Below are positions 1 to 5,338 of a stretch of 5,338 nt of DNA, piece after piece. The stretch comes from CAVPGH01 sp046726955 (GTDB taxonomy: Bacteria > Acidobacteriota > Vicinamibacteria > Fen-336). Numbering within the stretch: the stretch's first letter is position 1; every line of letters starts with the position of its first letter. Where the stretch lies: the NCBI GenBank assembly GCA_046726955.1, contig JBKPBQ010000367.1, forward strand, positions 1 through 5,338, in the 5' to 3' direction. The translations under genes were made by a program, and so were the position numbers. A model generated the notes under the pieces. That model saw only the letters and a program-made list of their open reading frames with translations, had not been told where the DNA came from and did no database searches.

Positions 1-1794
1 CTGCCGCATCGTGCCCCGGAGGACCTTGCCCGAGCGGGTCTTGGGCAGCCGCGGCACGACGCCGGCGACCTTGAAGTTCGCGACCGGCCCCACCTGCTCG
101 CGCACGAGCTCCACCAGCTCCCGCACGATCTCCGCGTGGTCGCGGCCTACCCCCGCCTTGAGCACGACGAGGCCGAGCGGGAGCTGGGTCTTGAGCGCGT
201 CCTTGACGCCGAACACCGCGCACTCCGCGACGTCCTTGTGGCTGGCGATGGCCTGCTCCATCGCGCCTGTCGAGAGGTTGTGGCCGGCCACGATGATGAT
301 GTCGTCGATGCGGCCCATGATGTAGAGGTAGCCGTCCTCGTCGAAGTAGCCGCCGTCGCCCGTCAGGTAGTAGCCGGGTAACTTCGAAAGGTAGATGCTC
401 TTGAAGCGCTCGTCGTCCTGCCAGAGCGTGGGGACGGATCCCGGCGGGAGAGGGAGCTTGATCGCCACCGATCCTTCCTTCTCCGCGGGGAGGCGGCGGC
501 CGGCGTCGTCCAGGACCTCGACGCGCCAGCCGGGCACCGGCTTCGTCGGCGAGCCGGGCTTCGTCGGCAGCGGGTCGAGCCCCATGCAGTTCGCGGCCAC
601 CGGCCAGCCAGTCTCCGTCTGCCACCAGTGATCGACGACGGGCTTCTGGAGGAGCGCCCGCGCCCAGTGGTAGGTGTCCGGGTCCAGCCGCTCGCCGGCG
701 AGGAAGAGCGCGCGGAACCGCGAGAGGTCGTACTTGCGGAGGTGATCGCCGGCGGGATCCTCCTTCTTGATGGCACGGAAGGCCGTGGGGGCGGTGAAGA
801 GCACGCGCACGCCGTGCTCCTCGATGACGCGCCAGAACTCTCCGGCGTCGGGCGTGCCCACCGGCTTGCCCTCGTGCACGACCGTCGTGCAGCCGTGGAA
901 GAGGGGCGCGTAGACGATGTACGAGTGGCCGACCGTCCACCCGAAGTCCGACGCCGCCCAGAACACCTCGCCCGGGGCGACGCCGTAGATGTTGTCCATC
1001 GACCAGGCGAGGGCCACCGCGTGCCCGCCGTTGTCGCGGACGATGCCCTTGGGCCGCCCCGTCGTCCCCGAGGTGTAGATGATGTAGAGGGGGTCGGTGG
1101 CGAGCAGGGGAACGCAGTCCACCGGGCGCGCCGTCGCCATCAGCGCGTGCCAGTCGTGATCGCGTCCGGGCACGAGCTCGGAGCGGTGCTGCTCGCGCTG
1201 CAGCGTCACGCAGTGGTGCGGCTTGTGGCTCGACAGCTCGAGGGCGCGATCGAGGAGCGGCTTGTAGGGCACGACGCGCTTCACCTCGATCCCGCAGGAG
1301 GCGGACACGACGACCTTGGGGGCGGCGTCCTCGATCCGCACCGCCAGCTCGTGCGACGCGAATCCCCCGAACACGACGGAGTGGATCGCCCCGATGCGGG
1401 CGCACGCGTGCATGGCGATCAGCGTCTCCGGCGTCATCGGCATGTAGATGACGACGCGGTCGCCCTTCTCGACGCCGAGCGAGCGCAGGACGCCGGCGAA
1501 GCGCGCCACCTCGTCGCGGAGCTGGCGGTAGGTCAGCGTGCGCTTGGTGGACGTCACCGGGCTGTCGTAGATCACCGCGGGCTGCTCGGCCCGGCCACCT
1601 TCGACGTGGCGGTCGATCGCGTTGTAGCAGGTGTTCATCTCGCCACCGGTGAACCACCGCGGCAGCGGGCCGCCTGTTTCCTCCAGGACCTTCCCGAACG
1701 GCTTCGACCAGGTGATCCGCTCCGCCGCTCGCGCCCAGAACGCCTCCGGGTCGCGGATCGACTCGTCGTACGCCTGCTCGTAGCGTCGGCTCAT
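1..1794 (-). CDS. prpE: Propionyl-CoA synthetase (acetyl/propionyl-CoA synthetase family, AMP-forming), C-terminus cut by window edge
   Basis: The enzyme is predicted to activate propionate (and perhaps acetate) in the cytoplasm: acid + ATP + CoA gives acyl-CoA + AMP + PPi, by way of an acyl-adenylate. The reading frame is open from ATG at 1794 to the window edge, 598 codons. Seen in order: an N-terminal ACAS_N-like segment (YDESIRDPEAFW, about 9-20); the phosphate-binding loop TSGTTGRPKG (241-250); ASDFGWTVGHSY (281-292), typical of PrpE; DHWWQTETGWP (388-398); TGD (478-480); the hinge GRIDD (494-498); and LPKTRSGK (583-590) with catalytic Lys590. Salmonella PrpE is about 628 residues with this lysine at 592, so only some 30-40 residues are missing. 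PrpE/ACSS3 affinity over Acs rests on stretches such as VRDNGGHAVAL, EGKPVGTPDAGEFW and KLPLPPGSVPTLW. The hinge loop is odd: IVAGHN (501-506) replaces the usual NVxGHR. The start overlaps the sirtuin stop, so the two genes are presumably one operon. The family is certain; propionate rather than acetate preference is likely. Confidence 0.95.
   Translation of the reverse strand, partial: MSRRYEQAYDESIRDPEAFWARAAERITWSKPFGKVLEETGGPLPRWFTGGEMNTCYNAIDRHVEGGRAEQPAVIYDSPVTSTKRTLTYRQLRDEVARFAGVLRSLGVEKGDRVVIYMPMTPETLIAMHACARIGAIHSVVFGGFASHELAVRIEDAAPKVVVSASCGIEVKRVVPYKPLLDRALELSSHKPHHCVTLQREQHRSELVPGRDHDWHALMATARPVDCVPLLATDPLYIIYTSGTTGRPKGIVRDNGGHAVALAWSMDNIYGVAPGEVFWAASDFGWTVGHSYIVYAPLFHGCTTVVHEGKPVGTPDAGEFWRVIEEHGVRVLFTAPTAFRAIKKEDPAGDHLRKYDLSRFRALFLAGERLDPDTYHWARALLQKPVVDHWWQTETGWPVAANCMGLDPLPTKPGSPTKPVPGWRVEVLDDAGRRLPAEKEGSVAIKLPLPPGSVPTLWQDDERFKSIYLSKLPGYYLTGDGGYFDEDGYLYIMGRIDDIIIVAGHNLSTGAMEQAIASHKDVAECAVFGVKDALKTQLPLGLVVLKAGVGRDHAEIVRELVELVREQVGPVANFKVAGVVPRLPKTRSGKVLRGTMRQ
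1791..1794 (-). other. ATGA start-stop overlap linking sirtuin and prpE
   Basis: The prpE start codon ATG (1794-1792) and the sirtuin stop codon TGA (1793-1791) share two bases. This 4-nt overlap is a classic arrangement for translational coupling and supports both the prpE start choice and a single transcript. Coupling itself is inferred from the layout. Confidence 0.9.
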
Positions 1795-2687
1795 CGCGCG
1801 TCGAATCCTACCGCGGACGGCGCGAGCCGGACCGTGGCTTCCCGGAGCGCGTCTCCACAGTCGGCCACGACCTTGAGCGCGAAGAGCTCGTCGGCCCGCG
1901 TCCGGCCGAGGTTGACCGCGGCCACGGGCTTGCCCTCGTCGCAGGCGGCCAGGCAGAAGCGGTAGCCCGAGTAGACCGCGAGCGACGATCCGACCACGAG
2001 GAGCGCGTCGGCGCCGCGCACGGCCTCGAGCGCCGACTCCACCCGGCCGCGGGGGACGTTCTCGCCGAAGAAGACCACCGCCGGCTTCAGGACGCCGCCG
2101 CAGGCGGGACAGTCCGGGACGCGGAAGTCCGAGAAATCGCGCTCGAGGTCGACGTCGCCGTCGGGGCGCGGCGCGGCGGCGGGCGCCGCCGAATCCCCTT
2201 CGAGCGTCGCGCGCCAGCCGGCGTTCCAGGCGAGCAGCAGCTCCTGCATGTCCGCGCGCCGCACGAGCGTCCCGCAGTCCAGGCATTCCACCTCGTCGAG
2301 CCGGCCGTGCAGGTCCACGACGCGCCGGCTGCCCGCGCGCTGGTGGAGCGTGTCCACGTTCTGCGTGACGACCGCGCGGACGTGACCCGTCTGCTCCAGG
2401 CGGGCCAGCGCCCGATGGGCGGTGCCGGGCACCGCCGAAGCCACCCTTTGCCATCCGAACGTCGAGCGCGCCCAGTAGCGCCGGCGCGCCGCCTCGCTGC
2501 CGACGAACGCGGAGTAGGTCAGGGGCGGACGGGCCTTCCAGTTACCGTCGTGGTCGCGGTACTCGGGGATCCCCGAGGCGACCGAGCAGCCGGCGCCCGT
2601 GAGGACGGCGAGCCGCGGATGGCGGCGCACGAAGTCGGCGAGCGCTTCGCCCGCGGCGGAGGGTCCGGAGGCGAGGACCTCGGGCAC
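1791..2687 (-). CDS. SIRT4-like (class II) sirtuin, NAD-dependent protein deacylase
   Basis: A complete 298-residue sirtuin. These enzymes use NAD+ to strip acyl groups from protein lysines, releasing nicotinamide and O-acyl-ADP-ribose. Visible motifs: NAD-binding GAGCSVASGIPEYRD (31-45), TQNVD (108-112), catalytic His127 in LHG, structural zinc cysteines Cys135/Cys138 and Cys193/Cys196, GSSL (233-236) and NLG (259-261). The stretches RRRYWAR (68-74), LKPAVVFFGE (200-209) and VYSGYRF (238-244) resemble human SIRT4 and other class II sirtuins more than E. coli CobB. The two zinc cysteine pairs are 55 residues apart, with an Ala/Pro-rich insert (about 166-175) in between. The start is GTG at 2687, chosen because it leaves a normal 30-residue lead to the Rossmann motif; the next in-frame GTG (codon 20) is too close to it. 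The gene overlaps prpE, whose product is the probable substrate by analogy with Salmonella CobB acting on PrpE and Acs. The fold and activity class are secure; the acyl preference and target are inferred. Confidence 0.94.
   Translation of the reverse strand: MPEVLASGPSAAGEALADFVRRHPRLAVLTGAGCSVASGIPEYRDHDGNWKARPPLTYSAFVGSEAARRRYWARSTFGWQRVASAVPGTAHRALARLEQTGHVRAVVTQNVDTLHQRAGSRRVVDLHGRLDEVECLDCGTLVRRADMQELLLAWNAGWRATLEGDSAAPAAAPRPDGDVDLERDFSDFRVPDCPACGGVLKPAVVFFGENVPRGRVESALEAVRGADALLVVGSSLAVYSGYRFCLAACDEGKPVAAVNLGRTRADELFALKVVADCGDALREATVRLAPSAVGFDAR
1806..1809 (-). promoter_or_regulatory. Possible ribosome binding site for prpE
   Basis: AGGA on the minus strand lies 11 nt upstream of the prpE ATG, inside the last codons of the sirtuin gene. 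The spacing is somewhat long and the match short. Because the two genes overlap, ribosomes finishing the sirtuin could also reinitiate directly at the ATGA, so this site may only assist. Confidence 0.35.
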
Positions 2688-2776
2688 CTCTGCAGTCTAG
2701 ACGATCCTGGCGCCGGCGACGGGCAGGGCGCGGCGGCGGGTTGAAGCCCGCCCGTTTTCGGGCGATCGTTTTCTCC
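2688..2776. promoter_or_regulatory. Divergent intergenic region between sirtuin and helicase genes
   Basis: This 89-bp gap must hold the promoters for both the sirtuin-prpE unit and the helicase, unless transcription starts inside the neighbouring genes. It contains short perfect palindromes: CTGCAG (2690-2695), GTCTAGAC (2695-2702) and CGCCGGCG (2711-2718), then a hairpin at 2749-2764. I see no convincing -35/-10 pair on either strand. No strong Shine-Dalgarno sequence precedes either start; the sirtuin GTG is directly preceded by GAG, which is too close to act as one. Confidence 0.5.
2749..2764. repeat. Perfect hairpin CGCCCG-TTTT-CGGGCG upstream of the helicase start
   Basis: A 6-bp perfect inverted repeat with a 4-nt loop lies 12 nt before the helicase ATG. 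The loop region belongs to a direct repeat, CGTTTTC at 2753-2759 and again at 2767-2773, with a 14-nt period. In the mRNA the hairpin would sit just upstream of the initiation region and could affect ribosome access; as DNA it could be a small operator. It is not followed by a long U tract, so it is not a clear terminator. In GC-rich DNA a 6-bp stem can arise by chance. Confidence 0.35.
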
Positions 2777-5170
2777 ATGCGGCCGGCCGTCACCGCTCTC
2801 CTCGGCCCCACGAACACCGGCAAGACCTACCTCGCGCTCGAGCGCATGCTCGCCCACCGCACGGGGATGATCGGCTTTCCCCTGCGCCTGCTTGCGCGCG
2901 AGAACTACGACCGGATCCGGAGCGCCCTGGGCCCCGACGCCGTGGCCCTCGTCACGGGCGAGGAGCGCATCGTTCCCCCGCGGCCGCGGTACTGGGTGGC
3001 GACGGTGGAGGCGATGCCCGTCGAGCGGCCGGTGGACTTCCTGGCCGTAGACGAGATCCAGCTCGCCGCCGATCGCGAGCGCGGGCACGTCTTCACCGAC
3101 CGCATCCTCCACGCCCGAGGCCGCGAGGAGACGATGCTCATCGGGGCGGAGACGATCCGCCCGCTGCTGCGGCGGCTCCTCCCCGACGCCGGATTCATCT
3201 CGCGACCGCGGCTGTCGACGCTCACGCACGCCGTCCCCAAGAAGATCGGCCGGCTCCCCCGGCGCAGCGCGGTGATCGTGTTCTCCATCCCCGAGCTCTA
3301 CCGGCTGGCCGAGCGCCTGCGGCGCGAGCAGGGCGGCGCCGCGCTCGTCTTCGGCGCGCTCTCTCCCCGCACCCGCAACGCCCAGGTCGGCCTCTACGAG
3401 TCGGGCGACGTGGACCTGCTCGTAGCCACCGACGCGATCGGCATGGGCCTCAACCTCGACATCGACTGCGTCGTCTTCACCGCCCTCGAGAAGCACGACG
3501 GCATCGGCCGACGCGCCCTCACCACCGCCGAGGTCGCCCAGATCGCGGGCCGCGCGGGCCGGCACGTGCGGGACGGCCACTTCGCCCCGACCACCGATCT
3601 CGGCCCGCTCGAGGACCGTCTCGTGCGCGCGGTGGAGGAGCACCGCTTCCCGCCGCTGGAGATGCTCTATTGGCGGAACGCCGAGCTCGACTACTCGTCC
3701 GGCGCCGCGCTCCTGGCCTCGCTCGAGCGGCGGCCGCCGCACGAGTGGATGCGCCGAATCCCCGACGCCGACGACCACCGCGCGCTGCGCGCGCTCCTCG
3801 CCGACCCCGACGTGACCGGACGGATCCGAAACCCCGACGCCGTGCGGCTGCTGTGGGACGTCTGCCAGGTCCCGGACTTCGAGGGCGCACGCAGCGACGG
3901 CCACACGCGTCTGCTCGCCGAGTGCTTCCGTCACCTCTCCGGGCCGGCCCGCCGCCTCTCGGAGTCGTGGGTCGCGGAGAGCGTCCGCGACCTCGACCGG
4001 CAGGACGGACCTCTCGACCTCCTTCTCGCCCGGCTCGCCGGCATCCGCACCTGGACGTACCTCGCGCACCGCGCGGGCTGGCTCTCGGATTCCGCGCACT
4101 GGCAGGAGCGGACGCGCGAGGTCGAGGATCGCCTCTCCGACGCGCTCCACGAGCGCTTGACGGAGGAATACGTGGACCGCCCGGCCACGATCCTGCTCCG
4201 CTACGACCCGGCAGAGCTCATCACGGTCGTCACGGACGGTGGCGAGGTGCTGGTGCAGGGATTGCGGGCGGGCGCGCTCGACGGCTTCCGCTTCCGCCCC
4301 GATCCCGGCGTTCGCGAGGGCTCGAAGGGCCTCCTCGCCGCCGCGAACCGAACGCTACGCACGGCCGTCCGCGAGCGCGTGAAGGCGCTGGCCGACGACG
4401 CGGACGCCTCGTTCGCGCTCCTCGCGTCGGGAGCCGTGGCCTGGCGCGGCGCTACGATCGCCCGCCTGTCCGCGGGGGAGAGCGTCCTCGCCCCCCAGGT
4501 CGAGGTGTTCTCCACCGACCTCCTCGACGCTCCGCTCCGCGAGCAGGTCCGACGTCGGCTCGCGAGCTGGGTGGACCAGCACGTCCGGACGCTGCTGGCC
4601 CCGGTCTTCACGCTGCGCGAGGAAGCCCCGGCGGGAACGGCGCGCGGCCTGGCCTTCGCGCTCTCGGAGTCGCTGAGCACGCTCCCGCGCCGGGCCGTCG
4701 CCTCCCAGGTGGCCGCGCTCACGCCGGACGACCGGCGGGCGCTCGCACGCCTGGGCGTCACGCTGGGCCGGCTGAGCGTCTTCCTGCCCGCACTGCTCCG
4801 CCCCGACATCCTTCGCCTCCGCGCGCGGCTCTTCGTCGCTCGACATGGCGGACCGGCGACAGCGGCGCCCGACGGCATCCCGTCCGTGCCGAAAGACGCC
4901 TCCCTGCCGTCGGCGTTCTACGCGGCGTGCGGCTATCAACCCGTCGGCCCGCGAGCGGTACGCGTGGATCGGCTGGACCGCGTGGCCGCCACCCTCGCGC
5001 GTCTCGCCCGCGGCGGGCCGTTCCGGCCTCCTCCCGAGATCGCGACGCTCCTGGGAGTCCCCGCGACCGAGACGGCGGCGGTCCTCGCCGCCCTCGGCTA
5101 CGTCGAGCGCGACGGCCGAGTTTCCGCCTCGCGCCCTCCGCGGCGAGCGGAGCGCTGGTCGCGCAACTGA
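2777..5170 (+). CDS. Suv3-type superfamily 2 (DExH) RNA helicase
   Basis: A complete 797-residue helicase related to Suv3, the NTP-driven 3'-to-5' RNA helicase of the mitochondrial degradosome. Helicase motifs are intact: Walker A GPTNTGKT (10-17), motif II DEIQ (92-95), motif III-like IGAET (122-126), motif IV region VIVFS (166-170), motif V ATDAIGMGLNL (217-227) and motif VI QIAGRAGR (255-262). The Suv3-type accessory part follows: RFPPLEMLYWRNAELDYSS (290-308), WDVCQVPDF (360-368), IRTWTYLAHRAGWL (423-436) and DRLSDALHERLTEEYVDR (451-468). A long C-terminal extension ends with FYAACGY (714-720) and a small helical segment IATLLGV...LGY (755 to about 775), as in long bacterial homologues. 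ATG at 2777 is chosen because family members begin about 9 residues before Walker A; an in-frame TTG at 2741 would add 12 residues. It has no same-strand neighbour here, and no exonuclease partner such as PNPase is visible. Function in RNA decay or processing is inferred from family membership. Confidence 0.93.
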   Translation: MRPAVTALLGPTNTGKTYLALERMLAHRTGMIGFPLRLLARENYDRIRSALGPDAVALVTGEERIVPPRPRYWVATVEAMPVERPVDFLAVDEIQLAADRERGHVFTDRILHARGREETMLIGAETIRPLLRRLLPDAGFISRPRLSTLTHAVPKKIGRLPRRSAVIVFSIPELYRLAERLRREQGGAALVFGALSPRTRNAQVGLYESGDVDLLVATDAIGMGLNLDIDCVVFTALEKHDGIGRRALTTAEVAQIAGRAGRHVRDGHFAPTTDLGPLEDRLVRAVEEHRFPPLEMLYWRNAELDYSSGAALLASLERRPPHEWMRRIPDADDHRALRALLADPDVTGRIRNPDAVRLLWDVCQVPDFEGARSDGHTRLLAECFRHLSGPARRLSESWVAESVRDLDRQDGPLDLLLARLAGIRTWTYLAHRAGWLSDSAHWQERTREVEDRLSDALHERLTEEYVDRPATILLRYDPAELITVVTDGGEVLVQGLRAGALDGFRFRPDPGVREGSKGLLAAANRTLRTAVRERVKALADDADASFALLASGAVAWRGATIARLSAGESVLAPQVEVFSTDLLDAPLREQVRRRLASWVDQHVRTLLAPVFTLREEAPAGTARGLAFALSESLSTLPRRAVASQVAALTPDDRRALARLGVTLGRLSVFLPALLRPDILRLRARLFVARHGGPATAAPDGIPSVPKDASLPSAFYAACGYQPVGPRAVRVDRLDRVAATLARLARGGPFRPPPEIATLLGVPATETAAVLAALGYVERDGRVSASRPPRRAERWSRN

Positions 5171-5178
5171 AGCCCTGG

Positions 5179-5338
5179 CTACTCCTCGCGGAGGGCCACG
5201 AGAGGGTCGACGCTCGCGGCGCGGCGCGCGGGCAGCGCGCAGGCGAGGAGGGCCACGAGGGCGAGGAGCGTGGCGATCCCGCCGAAGGCCACGGCGTCGG
5301 TGGGGCTCACGCCGAAGAGCAACGTCGCCAGCGCCCGG
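5179..5338 (-). CDS. ABC transporter permease, MacB/FtsX family (ADOP-like), C-terminal fragment
   Basis: Only the last 52 residues and the TAG stop (5181-5179) are in the window; the gene continues beyond the right edge. The fragment reads LFGVSPTDAVAF, then one hydrophobic membrane segment (about visible residues 15-35), then a short tail PARRAASVDPLVALREE. The PARRAA-x-VDPL-x-ALR-x-E ending after the last membrane helix is the hallmark of MacB/FtsX-type permeases, and the LFGVSPTD lead is typical of the long 'acidobacterial duplicated orphan permease' group. These proteins are inner-membrane parts of mechanotransmission ABC systems for export of macrolides, lipoproteins or peptides; the substrate cannot be judged here. 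The gene converges on the helicase, 8 nt between stop codons. Confidence 0.85.
   Translation of the reverse strand, partial: RALATLLFGVSPTDAVAFGGIATLLALVALLACALPARRAASVDPLVALREE

Noticed and set aside
1..1794. Acetyl-CoA synthetase (Acs) as the name for the left gene
   Set aside because: The family is shared, but segments such as VRDNGGHAVAL, GKPVGTPDAGEFW and KLPLPPGSVPTLW match the PrpE/ACSS3 branch better. Acetate may still be a secondary substrate.
628..1965. Plus-strand open frame of 445 codons antisense to prpE and the sirtuin
   Set aside because: It lies opposite two well-conserved genes, its Arg/Val/Asp/His-rich translation has no recognisable motif, and it crosses the sirtuin-prpE junction. 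Long antisense frames are expected in DNA this rich in G+C.
2749..2764. Intrinsic terminator at the hairpin
   Set aside because: The stem is only 6 bp, there is no adjoining U tract on either strand, and both flanking genes are transcribed away from it, so no transcript needs to end there.
2519..4150. Minus-strand open frame of 543 codons antisense to the helicase
   Set aside because: Opposite the conserved helicase core and overlapping the sirtuin N-terminus in another frame. The translation is low-complexity (Arg, Glu, Ala, Gly) with no domain, so it is a shadow of codon bias in the real genes.
4201..4939. Minus-strand open frames of 225 and 194 codons under the helicase C-terminus
   Set aside because: Ser/Arg/Ala-rich translations without motifs, opposite a coding frame that continues the helicase family sequence to its normal end.
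1..5338. Mobile element, toxin-antitoxin, CRISPR or defence system
   Set aside because: No transposase, integrase, terminal repeat, spaced repeat array or toxin-like small gene is visible. A sirtuin next to a helicase might suggest SIR2-type phage defence, but this sirtuin is a canonical metabolic deacylase overlapped with prpE, and the helicase is a Suv3 homologue on the opposite strand.

Overview
This window comes from a strongly GC-rich bacterial chromosome (roughly 70% G+C by eye) and is almost entirely coding. It looks like ordinary chromosomal DNA. I see no tRNA, rRNA, CRISPR array, insertion sequence or phage gene. The G+C content, the 'Acidobacteria-type' permease tail at the right edge and the style of the helicase suggest a soil or subsurface lineage such as Acidobacteriota, Methylomirabilota/Rokubacteria or a GC-rich proteobacterium. 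This placement is an inference; no marker gene is present to settle it.

Layout: (1) Positions 1-1794, minus strand: a propionyl-CoA synthetase (PrpE type), cut at its C-terminus by the left edge of the window but still including the acylatable catalytic lysine. (2) 1791-2687, minus strand: a SIRT4-like (class II) sirtuin NAD-dependent protein deacylase whose stop codon overlaps the prpE start (ATGA). (3) 2688-2776: an 89-bp divergent intergenic region with several short palindromes. (4) 2777-5170, plus strand: a complete 797-residue Suv3-type superfamily 2 RNA helicase. (5) 5179-5338, minus strand: the last 52 residues of a MacB/FtsX-type ABC transporter permease, converging on the helicase with an 8-nt gap.

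The most informative signal is the sirtuin-prpE pair. In Salmonella, the sirtuin CobB reactivates Acs and PrpE by removing an acyl group from the lysine of the C-terminal PK-x-RSGK motif. Here a sirtuin and a propionyl-CoA synthetase carrying that lysine are read from one message with a 4-nt overlap, the sirtuin first. This looks like a built-in unit for making a short-chain acyl-CoA synthetase and keeping it active. The sirtuin is of the SIRT4-like type, and the synthetase has two unusual residues in its normally invariant hinge loop (IVAGHN instead of NVxGHR). The divergent Suv3-like helicase probably works in RNA turnover; nothing visible ties it to acyl-CoA metabolism beyond the shared intergenic region.
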